Assembly (NCBI RefSeq): GCF_001653515.1
Contig: NZ_LYOY01000001.1
Span: forward strand, 124,001-188,000
Direction of reading: 5' to 3'
Length of the DNA: 64,000 nt
From: Streptomyces sp. ERV7
GTDB taxonomy: Bacteria > Actinomycetota > Actinomycetes > Streptomycetales > Streptomycetaceae
The number at the start of each line of letters is the position of its first letter. The first letter of the stretch is position 1. Below, piece after piece: positions 1 through 11,092 of this stretch. The notes below the pieces were generated by a model. The model was not told where the DNA came from, ran no database searches, and saw only the letters and a list, made by a program, of their open reading frames with translations. The translations under genes and the position numbers were made by a program.

Positions 1-980
1 GCTGGACCTACTCCTGGAGCCCCGAGGACCGCCTCACCGAAGCGGTGACCCCCGACGGGGAGCGCTGGCGGTACGTGTACGACCCGATGGGCCGCCGCAT
101 CGCCAAGTACCGGCTGCTCGACGACGGTTCGACGGCCGAGCGCACCGACTTCACCTGGGACGACACCCGCCTCGCCGAACAGACGGCCCCCGACGGCCGG
201 GTCACCGCCTGGGACTACGCCCCGGGCACGCACACCCCCCTGACCCAGACCGGCCACCGCCCCCTCGTCCGTACCGGCGGAGTGTCCCTGCTGTCGTCGC
301 TGGCCGAGGACACCACCGCCGACCGCACCATCCGCTTCCACGCGGTCATCACCGACACGGCGGGCACCCCGACGGAACTGGTCGGCCCCGACGGCGAATT
401 GGCCTGGCAGCACCACCACGTCCTGTGGGGTGCCCGCCACGCCACCGCACCGGACGAGGGCTCGGCCGACTGCCCCCTGCGCTTCCCCGGCCAGTACGCC
501 GACCCCGAAACCGGACTGCACTACAACTACTTCCGCTACTACGACCCGGAGACCGCCCGCTATCTGTCGGCGGATCCCCTCGGGCTCGATCCGGCGCCGA
601 ACCACCACGGGTACGTCGACACCCCGCTGTCGATGATCGACCCGCTGGGGCTGAAGACGTGCGACGAGCCGGTGCCGACGACGAAGCCCCGGACCGGAGT
701 GAAGGGGCTCATCAAGGAGGCCCAGCTGCCGACCTCCGGGCGCATCCGCTTCGTACCGTCGCAGGACGTCAACGTGAACTCGGGGCTGCCCCGGGGAACG
801 CGCAAGGGCTATATCGACCGCTTCGGTAATGAGTGGATCAAGGGGCCGTCGCGCACGGCGGGCCAGCCGTTCGAGTGGGATGTGCAGCTGAGCAAGAAGG
901 GCAAGGCCCAGCTCGGCTGGCTGAGCCGGGACGGCAGCCATCTGAACGTATCCCTCGACGGAGAGATCACCCACAAGTGA
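1..980 (+). CDS. RHS/YD-repeat polymorphic toxin, 3' part, with Ntox17-like C-terminal toxin domain
   Basis: The frame is open from the window edge, so the N-terminus lies outside. The visible part has YD-type repeats (GERWRYVYDPMGRRIAKY) and then the RHS core ending YYDPETARYLSADPLGL. In RHS proteins this hallmark precedes a variable toxin tip. The tip, about 110 residues after LGLKTCDEP, carries GYIDRFGNEWIKGPSRT, QPFEWDVQLS and DGSHLNVSLDGEITHK. I recognise this as the polymorphic toxin type 17 (Ntox17) pattern, a predicted nuclease. The RHS cage role and C-terminal toxin delivery are known of the family. The exact activity of this tip is inferred. The next gene looks like its immunity partner. 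Confidence 0.85.
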   Translation, partial: WTYSWSPEDRLTEAVTPDGERWRYVYDPMGRRIAKYRLLDDGSTAERTDFTWDDTRLAEQTAPDGRVTAWDYAPGTHTPLTQTGHRPLVRTGGVSLLSSLAEDTTADRTIRFHAVITDTAGTPTELVGPDGELAWQHHHVLWGARHATAPDEGSADCPLRFPGQYADPETGLHYNYFRYYDPETARYLSADPLGLDPAPNHHGYVDTPLSMIDPLGLKTCDEPVPTTKPRTGVKGLIKEAQLPTSGRIRFVPSQDVNVNSGLPRGTRKGYIDRFGNEWIKGPSRTAGQPFEWDVQLSKKGKAQLGWLSRDGSHLNVSLDGEITHK

Positions 981-1020
981 GACAGTGGACGGCGCAAGCG
1001 CCCGGACAGCAGGAAACGGA

Positions 1021-1269
1021 ATGACCGCCATGGAGCAACCCGCAGAAGACGCGTTTCACTTCTACGCAGAAGTGCGCATCACCCACTCCCCGCGCCGCCC
1101 CGAGCTGGCGGGCCGCCTGGGCGCCATCCTCGGGATCACCGAGCCCAAGGACCCCGAGGTCCCGCCCGCGTACGCGATCATGGTGGACGACTACGACTAC
1201 ACGGTGCAGTTCGAACGCGATGAACTGACGCCGACGGGCCGGGACCGCAAGCACGAGGACTACTACTAG
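1021..1269 (+). CDS. Imm31-like immunity protein
   Basis: An 82-residue acidic protein beginning 40 bp after the RHS toxin. ATG at 1021 is chosen because AGGAAACGGA sits just upstream; a GTG at 985 would add 12 residues. The sequence has FHFYAEVRI near the start, GAILGITEP, YAIMVDDYDYTVQF and TGRDRKHEDYY at the end. This fits the small alpha+beta immunity proteins I know as Imm31. Its position directly after a toxin tip is the standard toxin-immunity order. Expected role: neutralise the cognate toxin in the cytoplasm. The family name is from memory; the neighbourhood supports the role more strongly. Confidence 0.6.
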   Translation: MTAMEQPAEDAFHFYAEVRITHSPRRPELAGRLGAILGITEPKDPEVPPAYAIMVDDYDYTVQFERDELTPTGRDRKHEDYY

Positions 1270-1287
1270 CGAGGGCCATCGCCGGCA

Positions 1288-1418
1288 ATGGAATACGTCA
1301 AGGCTGCCTGGGACGACGAGCTCCGGGGTTCTTCACGGACGCGACCGCGTTCACGGTCCGCGCCCGCGACCTCCAAGCGATCTGGGGCGAGGCTCCCGGC
1401 ACGGCGGGAACCGCGTGA
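1288..1418 (+). pseudogene. frameshifted remnant of a small accessory gene
   Basis: ATG at 1288 opens MEYVKAAWDDELRG. The next sensible residues, FFTDATAFTVRARDLQAIW, lie in another frame and run to TGA at 1416-1418. Joined by one frameshift they give an amphipathic 44-residue piece with normal Streptomyces codon use. It sits just after a toxin-immunity pair, where displaced immunity or toxin cassettes collect. I do not recognise the parent family. Most likely a decayed fragment. Confidence 0.35.
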
Positions 1419-1536
1419 GTGAGCCTCCTCTCAGCGCGGCTCACCGGAGTGCGAGCCGGTCGGCGCGGCCCACGCCACCACGGGCGTCGAAGGCCGGCGC
1501 CCACGGCGAGGCGGAGTCACACCCAGGGGCCTCCGG

Positions 1537-2480
1537 CTACCTGTTGGCATCGGCGACCGATGTGACAACGATCTTCGCAGCCGTCGTCGCATCCCGCACA
1601 ATGCTCGCGGACGTGGGAGGCGACCCGTTGTCCAAAAGGCTTGAGCCGCTGTCGTAGACCCTGACCACGACATTGCCCGTACGGGCGACGAGCGTCGCTT
1701 CTTTGGAGTCTTCTTTGTTCGTCTTCGAGTCGAAGCTGATGGCGGTTGCCTGATCGCCGATGTCGGGTGCCGGCTCGGTCTCGATGTTCCAGGCATCAGT
1801 CCTGGTCCGGGCGTCGGCGATTACCTTGTCGTAGGTGTCCTCGGCGTGCTGATCACCGCTGCGCGTGTCGGAGTCGTAGCGCCACAGGGTCACGGAGAGG
1901 AAGCGGAAGCTGTTGGTGTCATCACTGCCGGACCAGTAACAGCGACTGTTGTCGGCCGTGTTGCTGGTGTCGGCCGTGCCGTTCTTGACCTTCACTCCGG
2001 GCACGAGTTGGTCAAGCGCCCCTTCGGAGATCGTCTTGCATGCTTCGGGCAGCTTGGCGAAGTTTGCGACGCTGGTCTCCGGAGTCTCCGGCGTGTGCGA
2101 TGAGGAGTCAGGAGTGTCCGACGACGAGCTCTCCTGCTTCTCCCCGGAAGACCCGCTGTCCTCGCCGTCGGAACCGGACTTCCCAAGAAAGACCGTGAGC
2201 ACCGCGATCACTGCGATTGTCAGGGCAACGCCCAGCGCTGCCAGCAGCGGCGGTACATGGCGACGGCGTGGTTCCGGCCTTGGCTCGGGAGCGTTGAGAG
2301 AAGCGGGATCGCCATCAGTCGGCGCACGGCCGCGTGTCTGGGCGATCGCCACGATCGGCTGCTCTGCGATGTCCGGTTCGTCGGTCTTGGAGGCGGCGGC
2401 GCCCAGGACGGGGCCGGATGGTTCTCCGGTCTGGGTCGGTGCCTGGTGCAGCGGGGGCGCCGGGGGTACGGGAGCGATGG
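1537..2480 (-). pseudogene. 5'-truncated membrane protein with DUF3558-like extracellular domain
   Basis: This reading frame encodes a Pro-rich cytoplasmic stretch (APVPPAPPLHQAPTQTGE), a basic RRRH stop-transfer, a membrane helix (LLAALGVALTIAVIAVLTVF) and a Ser/Asp-rich linker. It ends in an outer domain with LPEACKTIS, a second Cys in RCYW, and GDQATAISF. That layout fits Streptomyces DUF3558-like surface proteins. No start codon lies near its 5' end: the frame runs upstream into the antisense-free body of the lyase gene, whose own frame is different. The N-terminus therefore appears lost at a junction near 2480. The DNA is less GC-rich than its neighbours, which suggests a different origin. 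Confidence 0.6.
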
Positions 2481-3941
2481 GTCCGCGAGCCGCTTGGTGG
2501 ACACGGTGGTCCCCGGCAGCCGGTAGGGGTCCACGGTCGGCCAGAACCAGTCCGTGTACTGGTCGTTGCCCTGCTGCCCCGGCCACCAGTAGAGCATTCC
2601 GGCACCCGTGTGCCAGCCGCGCGGGTTCTCGCCGTTGCCGCACTCGTAGTACGAGATCCGCTCCGAGGCCATGGCGATGTTGGCGGTCCAGGCGGGCCGT
2701 CGGTGGACGACGCGGTCCATGGCGGCGAAGAGGGTGTGCCCGACCGGCTCGGGCGCGGCCGCCACGGGCGACTCCACGACCGCCTGGAGCCGGGCGAGGT
2801 CCGCGACCCCGAACTGCCGGGCGCCGAGCACCGGATGGCTCGGGTCCCGCTCGATCCACCCCTTGATCAGCCCCTGCCACCGGGCCCGCTCGGCGGGCGA
2901 GGCCCCGCCCGCGAGTACGGCGACGGCGGCCATCAGCCCCTCCCCGTGGAAGTGGTCGCTGCGCATCACGTGCGCGTCGTCGGCGAGCAGATAACCCCGG
3001 CTCACCGCCCGCCCGTTGACGCTGTCCATGACCAGCCCGTTGTGGATCAGCGGCGCGTACGCGCGCTCCACGCTGTCGAGGATGATCTGCCGGTTGGGGT
3101 CGGTGACGGCCCAGCTCGTCCCGGCGAGCAGGGTGAACAGCCGCCCCAGCCCGTCGAGCATGACCTGTCCGTACGTACCGGAGTAGGCGACCGAGGTGTG
3201 CTGGATGAACGATCCGTCGGCGTAGAGGCCGTCGCCCTTGGTGACGTACGGGAAGACCGGCGAGAGGGCGTCGCGGGCCAGCGCGAGCTTGGCGGAGGCG
3301 CGGCCGATCGCCCCGCGCACCGCGACCGAGCGGCACAGGTCGACGCGGTTGGCGCCCGTCGACGTACCCGAGTAGTCGGCGAACACGGAGTCCGGGACGA
3401 AGTGGTCGACGGCGGCACAGGCGGCCTGGACCCGCTCCTCCCCCACGTACTCGTACAGCGCGTTGACGAGGTCGGTGAGCAGCCGGGGGCTGCCGATCTG
3501 CCACTCCCACCAGTTGCCGTAGCGGGTGGTGGACGGGTTGTAGACCTTCGCCGCCACATGGTCGATCCCCCCGATCACCTCACCGAGCAGACCGGTGTCA
3601 CCGGTGAGGCCGGTGCCGGGCTGGAGGAAGGCCTGGGCCATGGTCCACAGCCGGCTGTAGCTCTGGGTGATCCCGGCGGGCGGGTCGAACGGGCAGTCCG
3701 GCCAGAGCGCGTGGTCGGCGGGGGCCATCGAGGCCCGGAAGGCCCGGGCGCGCTCGCCGGTCTCCTTGAGCCGGGAGGCGTACGGCTCGGCGCCCGCGTC
3801 GAAGCCGGTGCCGAGCGAGAGGTCGCGCCAGCGCTCCCGCAGCAGGGCGAACTCATCGGCGGCAGAGGCCTCGGGAACCACGGCCAGGGTGAGAGCGCTT
3901 GCTCCCAGAACCGTGAGAAACGTACGACGCAGCAAGGACAC
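2220..3941 (-). CDS. PL8-family polysaccharide lyase, C-terminally truncated and fused out of frame
   Basis: A secreted lyase of the hyaluronate/chondroitin/xanthan lyase family. It starts with a twin-arginine-type signal (LLRRTFLTVLGASALTLAVV, cut after ASA). The alpha/alpha-toroid catalytic domain follows, with the family active-site stretch DGSFIQHTSVAYSGTYG that carries the catalytic His and Tyr, and NWWEWQIG upstream. Homology ends after STKRLAD, about residue 487. Family members run to roughly 750-800 residues with C-terminal beta-sandwich domains. Here the last 86 residues are an out-of-frame reading of the neighbouring DUF3558-like gene. The catalytic core is present but the protein may be unstable. 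It beta-eliminates uronic-acid polymers outside the cell if active. Confidence 0.8.
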   Translation of the reverse strand: MSLLRRTFLTVLGASALTLAVVPEASAADEFALLRERWRDLSLGTGFDAGAEPYASRLKETGERARAFRASMAPADHALWPDCPFDPPAGITQSYSRLWTMAQAFLQPGTGLTGDTGLLGEVIGGIDHVAAKVYNPSTTRYGNWWEWQIGSPRLLTDLVNALYEYVGEERVQAACAAVDHFVPDSVFADYSGTSTGANRVDLCRSVAVRGAIGRASAKLALARDALSPVFPYVTKGDGLYADGSFIQHTSVAYSGTYGQVMLDGLGRLFTLLAGTSWAVTDPNRQIILDSVERAYAPLIHNGLVMDSVNGRAVSRGYLLADDAHVMRSDHFHGEGLMAAVAVLAGGASPAERARWQGLIKGWIERDPSHPVLGARQFGVADLARLQAVVESPVAAAPEPVGHTLFAAMDRVVHRRPAWTANIAMASERISYYECGNGENPRGWHTGAGMLYWWPGQQGNDQYTDWFWPTVDPYRLPGTTVSTKRLADPSLPYPRRPRCTRHRPRPENHPAPSWAPPPPRPTNRTSQSSRSWRSPRHAAVRRLMAIPLLSTLPSQGRNHAVAMYRRCWQRWALP

Positions 3942-4039
3942 AGGGAACTCCCGGAGGGAAGTGGTGTAGACCGCTCCCGCCGGTGTAGCACGGCGCGCCC
4001 GAAGCCTTCAATACTCCGGACGCACCGCACAGCAAGCGC

Positions 4040-5392
4040 TTACCTCCGTACGTTCCACACCACGGAGTCACTCAGCCCGGCGACGATCCGCGGATCCCGC
4101 ACCGACGTGGTCGGGTCGGTCACCGTGACCTTCAGCTGATGGGTGCGCCGGTCCCACGGGGAGATGACGGCCTGCGCGACACCGACCCAGGTGCGCCCCT
4201 CGAACCGGGTCAGCTCGCGGCCGTCCAGGTACCAGCGGATCCTCGGCTGCTTGGCGCCGGAGCCCACCAGCTGGGGCACGGTCACCCGCGCCTTGTCGTG
4301 GACGCCCAGGGTCCGCGCGGTCGGCACGGCGGCCGTGGCGATCGAGGCGTGCCGGTAGAACCCGGCGATCATCGCCTCGCGCCCGGGCAGGCTGAAGGGC
4401 TTGCCGAGGATGCGCATGATCGAGTTGTCGGTGGGCCGGTTGAGCCCGGTGACGTAGTAACCGCCGCCTTCGTACGCCCCCACGAGGCCCCCGTCGGGGG
4501 AGGTCTCCCCCAGCCACCGGTACCACTTGGTCCGCTGCGCGGCCATCTGCTCGGCACTCAGCACGGAGATGTTGGACTCGGCGACCTCGGGCCCGGAGTA
4601 GTGCTCGTAGCCGGGGGTGCCCGGGTAGAAGTACTCGTCGGCGAGCTTGCCGAGCGAGTGGCCGGTCTCGTGGATGGCGACCTGCCCGGACTTGGCGTTG
4701 CCGGCCGAGGCGGTGGAGATCCCCTCGTAACCGAGCTTCTGGCTGGGCTCGTTGTACCCGGCGCCGCCGTACTTGGTGCTGTTGGCCAGCACGATCACGA
4801 GGTCGGCCTGCGGCGCCTTCGCCACATACGAGTCGACCTTGTCCTGGTCGATACAGAGCAGCCGCTCGATGCCGTCGCACCAGAAATACGAACCCAGCGC
4901 GGTGTTCTTCACATCCCCCTGGGCGGGGTCGCCGGAGACGCCCGACTGCGCCGAGACGGCGTCGACGGTCCACACGTTGAAGAGGTTCTGGTACGTGGTG
5001 TACGGCTCGACGCCGGTCACCTCGCCCCACTTCTCCTTGGCGTCCGCATGGAACCGGTCCAGCTGGTCGACGGTGTACCCATCGCCCACGATCACCACAT
5101 CGAGCCGGTCGGCACTCGGCCCGTTGCTGACGATCTCAGCGACATCACCGTCGGCGTCCGCGGCCCGCCCGGAGAGCCGCGCGCCAGGACGACCGACACC
5201 ACCAGCGGGAACGCGCACATGCCCGGACCCCGCTACCGAACCCCCTTCGGGCCCGGGTATCTCGACCTCGACGCGCGGCCGGGGCGCGGGAGTACCGGCG
5301 GCCGCGGCGGGCCCGGACAGGAGCGCGGCAACGACGGACCCGGCGAGTCCTGTCGCCGCTATGGTTCTGCGCAGACGCAAGGCTGAGCGCAT
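4040..5392 (-). CDS. secreted M64-family (IgA peptidase-like) zinc metalloprotease
   Basis: The protein is 450 residues with an N-terminal signal peptide (RRTIAATGLAGSVVAALL, cleavage near AAAAG). The central region carries VAIHETGHSLGKLADEY, an HExxH zinc motif with a downstream acidic ligand, typical of peptidase family M64. NGPSADRLDVVIVGDGYT is the usual opening of the M64 domain. The C-terminal 100 residues look like an Ig-like binding module. Extracellular protein degradation is expected; the substrate cannot be told. It is transcribed leftward and stops about 100 bp before the PL8 lyase start. The family is clear; the IgA link in its name reflects the type member only. Confidence 0.88.
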   Translation of the reverse strand: MRSALRLRRTIAATGLAGSVVAALLSGPAAAAGTPAPRPRVEVEIPGPEGGSVAGSGHVRVPAGGVGRPGARLSGRAADADGDVAEIVSNGPSADRLDVVIVGDGYTVDQLDRFHADAKEKWGEVTGVEPYTTYQNLFNVWTVDAVSAQSGVSGDPAQGDVKNTALGSYFWCDGIERLLCIDQDKVDSYVAKAPQADLVIVLANSTKYGGAGYNEPSQKLGYEGISTASAGNAKSGQVAIHETGHSLGKLADEYFYPGTPGYEHYSGPEVAESNISVLSAEQMAAQRTKWYRWLGETSPDGGLVGAYEGGGYYVTGLNRPTDNSIMRILGKPFSLPGREAMIAGFYRHASIATAAVPTARTLGVHDKARVTVPQLVGSGAKQPRIRWYLDGRELTRFEGRTWVGVAQAVISPWDRRTHQLKVTVTDPTTSVRDPRIVAGLSDSVVWNVRR

Positions 5393-5504
5393 GAATTCCT
5401 CCCCCAGTGACGGAAGTTAAGCAGTCGGGTAAATCTGTTGAACGGCTCGCTTAAGTTAGGGGGCGCACGGGGCATGCGCAATGCCCTGGGACCAGGGAGA
5501 CGCG

Positions 5505-6848
5505 ATGGACGAACCTGCCGTGATCGGCCGCCGGGTGCAGCGGCTGCGCGCCGAACGGGGATTCACCCAGCGGCAGTTGGCCGAGCCCGCCTACACCCCG
5601 GCCTATGTGTCGACCCTGGAGTCGGGCAAGGTCAGGCCGTCCGAGGCGGCCCTGCGCCACCTCGCCGAGCGCCTGGGCACCACATACGAGGAACTCGCCA
5701 CGGGCACCCCCGCGCATCTGGCCACGGAACTGCGCCTGGGCCTCACCGACGCCCAGCGGCTCCTGGCGACCGGCGACGCGGACGAGGCGGCCGTGCGCTA
5801 CCGTCAGCTGCTGACCGAGGCCGAGCTGCACGACCTGCTCCCCGAACAGGCGGAAGCGCTCCTCGGCCTGGGCGACTGCGCCCTGGAGTGCGGCGAACTG
5901 GCCGACGCGATACGGCACTTCGAGGCGGCCGAGCGCCAGCAGGTGGGCGAGCCGCTGCCGCGCCGGGCGCGCGCGATCCGGGGCCGGGCGATCGCCCACG
6001 TCCTGGCGGGCGAGCTCCGCTACGCCTGCTACCTCCTCGAATCAACCATCGACGAACTGGGCACCTCCGGCCTGAACGACCCGGAGTCCCTGGTCCTGCT
6101 CTACTCGGCGATCATCGGCCCCTACCTCGACATGGGCGCACAGGCCCGTGCCGCGCACGCCGCCGAACTGGCCCTCGCGCTCGCACCACAGGTCTCCGAC
6201 CCGGCCCTGGTGGCCGGTATGCACCGCCAGGTCGCCCGCACCTTCCTGGCCGAGGGCCGCACGGCCGACGCCGACGCGTCCCTGGCCAAGGCCCAGTCGG
6301 TCTACCGCCAGCTGCGCCTGCGCACGGACCTGGCGCACTGCCACTGGATGCGGGGGTACGTCTACGCCCAGGACGGCGAACTGGGCTCCGCCGAGCGGGA
6401 GTTGCGTACGGCCCGGGACATGCTGGCCGCGAAGCGGGCCGCGCTCTTCACCTGCCAGGTCGAGGTGGAACTGGCCGACGTGCTGCGCCGGCTGGGCCGC
6501 CACGCGGAGGCGGCCTCCCTCCTCACGCCGCTCGTCGACCCGGCACCGGAGCTGGGCGACCGGCACGGCGCGGTCCACGCGGGCGGCGCGCACCGCCTCC
6601 TCGGCCTGATCCGCGAGGAGCGCGGCGACCTCGACGCCGCCGAGGAGCACTACGTCACCGCGCTCGGCCTCCTGGAGCGCAGCGGTGCCACCGGCGACCT
6701 GGCGGACCTCTGCCGCCTCCTCGGCGACCTGCTGCGGCGTACGGGGCGTACGGAGGCGGCACTGGACGCGTATCGGACGGGGCTGGGGCATCGGGCCGCG
6801 CCGGGCACGACGACGCTGGGGCCTGCGCCGGTGCCACCACGGTATTAG
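5505..6848 (+). CDS. XRE-family regulator with C-terminal TPR array
   Basis: The N-terminal helix-turn-helix spans about residues 5-60: VQRLRAERGFTQRQLAE, then AYVSTLESGKVRPSEAALRHL. About 370 residues of TPR-like helices follow, with repeated ALLGLGDCALECGELADA-type units. ATG at 5505 is chosen over ATG 5481 because GGGAGA is well placed before it and the HTH would otherwise carry an unneeded leader. Proteins of this layout bind DNA through the HTH and a peptide or protein through the TPRs. The target is unknown. It is divergent from the M64 protease gene across 112 bp, so that promoter is a possible target. A perfect hairpin downstream ends the transcript. Confidence 0.85.
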   Translation: MDEPAVIGRRVQRLRAERGFTQRQLAEPAYTPAYVSTLESGKVRPSEAALRHLAERLGTTYEELATGTPAHLATELRLGLTDAQRLLATGDADEAAVRYRQLLTEAELHDLLPEQAEALLGLGDCALECGELADAIRHFEAAERQQVGEPLPRRARAIRGRAIAHVLAGELRYACYLLESTIDELGTSGLNDPESLVLLYSAIIGPYLDMGAQARAAHAAELALALAPQVSDPALVAGMHRQVARTFLAEGRTADADASLAKAQSVYRQLRLRTDLAHCHWMRGYVYAQDGELGSAERELRTARDMLAAKRAALFTCQVEVELADVLRRLGRHAEAASLLTPLVDPAPELGDRHGAVHAGGAHRLLGLIREERGDLDAAEEHYVTALGLLERSGATGDLADLCRLLGDLLRRTGRTEAALDAYRTGLGHRAAPGTTTLGPAPVPPRY

Positions 6849-6972
6849 GCCCCACCCCGCCCCTTCACCTAGACCCTCCGGGGGCGGGCGGGGGGCGAAG
6901 CCGAGTTCCCCCGGGGGCTCCGCCCCCGGCTCCCCGCCTGCCTGTAGATCTGCGGCTCCGGTGGGGGCTGGT

Positions 6973-7022
6973 CGCGCAGTTCCCCGCGCCCCTGACTACC
7001 CAGGGGCGCGGGGAACTGCGCG
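6973..7022. terminator. bidirectional terminator: 22-bp perfect inverted repeat
   Basis: The arms at 6973-6994 and 7001-7022 are perfect reverse complements around a 6-nt loop (ACTACC). The arm core is GCAGTTCCCCGCGCCCCTG. It lies between the convergent XRE regulator and HhH-GPD gene. This GTTCCCCGCGCCCCT hairpin recurs between genes in many Streptomyces genomes and behaves as a repeated terminator-like element. No U-tract follows, as is common in this genus. Confidence 0.8.
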
Positions 7023-7062
7023 AGCAACCCACCACCGGCCCGCGGGCAAAGTCCGGGCCCGT

Positions 7063-7668
7063 TTATCTCGGCGGCTTCGCCGCCTTCGCTGCCGCCTTCA
7101 TCTCCTGTTTGTGCGCCCGCACCTTCGCCAGGGAGTCCGGGCCCGTGATGTCCGCCACCGAGCGGTGGGAGTTCGGCTCGCCGTACGCGCCCGCCGCCTC
7201 CCGCCAGCCCGTGGGGCGGACGGCGAGTTGCTTGCCCAGCAGGGCCAGGAAGATGCGGGCCTTCTGGTCGCCGAAGCCGGGGAGTGCCTTGAGGCGCTTC
7301 AGCAGGTCGGCTCCGGTGGGCGCGTCCCGCCACACCGCCTCCGCCTCGCCCCCGTACTCCTCCACCAGACAGCGGCAGAGCTGCTGGATGCGCTGTGCCA
7401 TCGAGCCGGGGTAGCGGTGCACGGCCGGTTTCTGTTTGAGGAGGTCGGCGAAGGCGTCGGGGTCGTAGGACGCGATCGCCGCCGCGTCCAGGTCGTCCGC
7501 GCCCATCCGCGTCGCGATCGTGTACGGGCCCGCGAAGGCCCACTCCATGGGGACCTGCTGGTCCAGCAGCATGCCGACCAGCGCGGCCAGCGGGCTGCGG
7601 CCCAGCAGCGCGTCCGCCTCGGGCTGCTGGGACAGGCGCAGGGTGTGGGGGGTGGGGGTAGGTGACAT
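7063..7668 (-). CDS. HhH-GPD-type base-excision DNA repair protein
   Basis: A 201-residue protein. The start at 7668 (MSPTPTPHTLRLSQQPEAD) is where family similarity begins; the longer frame to 7812 adds an unlikely leader. Helix-hairpin-helix features are visible: ALVGMLLDQQVPMEWAF near residue 30 and LPGFGDQKARIFLALLGKQ near residue 140, where the GxG hairpin contacts DNA. It is expected to excise damaged bases or act as a DNA glycosylase, although the catalytic Lys/Asp cannot be assigned with confidence. The C-terminus is Ala/Lys-rich. It is convergent with the XRE regulator and divergent from geosmin synthase. Confidence 0.85.
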   Translation of the reverse strand: MSPTPTPHTLRLSQQPEADALLGRSPLAALVGMLLDQQVPMEWAFAGPYTIATRMGADDLDAAAIASYDPDAFADLLKQKPAVHRYPGSMAQRIQQLCRCLVEEYGGEAEAVWRDAPTGADLLKRLKALPGFGDQKARIFLALLGKQLAVRPTGWREAAGAYGEPNSHRSVADITGPDSLAKVRAHKQEMKAAAKAAKPPR

Positions 7669-7678
7669 AGGGCGATGA

Positions 7679-10081
<2,403 letters not shown>

Positions 10082-10094
10082 TCGACTTTGCCGC

Positions 10095-11018
10095 ATGGGC
10101 CATGACCACGGACCGGTGCCTTCGGCCGCGGGCACCCTGAGCGGCACCTTCCGCGGCCGGCTGCTGTGGACCATCGGCATCAGCGCGTCGATCACCGTCA
10201 TCCAGGTGGTCGGCGCGCTGCTCTCCGGCTCGCTCGCCCTGCTCGCGGACGCCGCGCACAGCCTCACGGACGCCGTCGGGGTCGCCCTCGCGCTCGGCGC
10301 GATCACCCTGGCCCAGCGGGCGCCCACGCCCCGGCGCACCTTCGGCTTCTACCGGGTGGAGATCTTCTCGGCCGTCCTGAACGCCCTGCTGCTCGTGGCG
10401 ATCTTCGTCTGGGTGCTGTGGTCGGCGATCGGCCGGTTCAGCGAGCCGGTGGAGGTCAAGGGCGGGCTGATGTTCGCGGTCGCGGTGGGCGGGCTCGCGG
10501 CGAACCTGGTGGGGCTGTGGCTGCTGCGGGACGCCAAGGAGCAGAGCCTCAATCTGCGCGGCGCCTATCTGGAGGTGCTCGGCGACGCGCTCGGCTCGGT
10601 CGCGGTGATCGTCGGTGGTCTGGTCATCCTGCTGACGGGCTGGCAGGCCGCCGACCCGATCGCCTCCATCGTGATCGGCCTGCTGATCGTGCCGAGGGCG
10701 TACGGCCTGCTCCGGGACGCCCTGCACGTCCTGATGGAGGCCACCCCGCAGGACATGGACCTCGCGGAGGTGCGCAGGCACCTCCTGGAGGAGCCCGGTG
10801 TGCTGGCCGTCCACGATCTGCACGGCTGGACCGTCACCTCCGGGATGCCGGTCCTCACCGCCCATGTGGTGGTCGCCGACGACGCGCTGGCGAACGGCTA
10901 CGGCGACCTTCTCGGCCGCCTCCAGCGATGCGTCGGCGACCACTTCGACGTGGCCCATTCGACGATCCAGCTGGAGCCGGAGGGACACGCCGAGCCGCCC
11001 GGTGCACTGCACAGCTAG
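10095..11018 (+). CDS. cation diffusion facilitator (CDF) family metal exporter
   Basis: A 307-residue membrane protein with a His-containing N-terminus (MGHDHG). Six membrane helices lie between about residues 20 and 210, and a cytoplasmic ferredoxin-like C-terminal domain closes it. Metal-site signatures are visible: LLADAAHSLTDAVGVALAL in helix 2 (the D/H/D cluster) and YLEVLGDALGSVAVI in helix 5. The family exchanges Zn, Cd or Co ions for protons and protects against metal excess. It starts 14 bp after the geosmin synthase stop, so it may be read through from that gene. Metal specificity cannot be read from the sequence. Confidence 0.93.
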   Translation: MGHDHGPVPSAAGTLSGTFRGRLLWTIGISASITVIQVVGALLSGSLALLADAAHSLTDAVGVALALGAITLAQRAPTPRRTFGFYRVEIFSAVLNALLLVAIFVWVLWSAIGRFSEPVEVKGGLMFAVAVGGLAANLVGLWLLRDAKEQSLNLRGAYLEVLGDALGSVAVIVGGLVILLTGWQAADPIASIVIGLLIVPRAYGLLRDALHVLMEATPQDMDLAEVRRHLLEEPGVLAVHDLHGWTVTSGMPVLTAHVVVADDALANGYGDLLGRLQRCVGDHFDVAHSTIQLEPEGHAEPPGALHS

Positions 11019-11057
11019 CGCGGTGCTTGCCTTCCCGCCGGGAGAGCGGTAGGCCCT

Positions 11058-11084
11058 TGTCACATCCGGGCCCGGCGCGTCGTC
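11058..11084 (+). promoter_or_regulatory. ECF41-type promoter, probably giving a leaderless mRNA
   Basis: TGTCACA at 11058-11064, a 16-nt spacer, and CGTC at 11081-11084 match the -35 and -10 reported for ECF41 sigma factors. The ATG of the SDR gene is at 11093, 8 nt past the -10 element, about where transcription should start. There is no Shine-Dalgarno. The SDR gene is followed by an ECF41-type sigma gene, so the pair is probably autoregulated. Confidence 0.65.
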
Positions 11085-11092
11085 CTAGGGAC

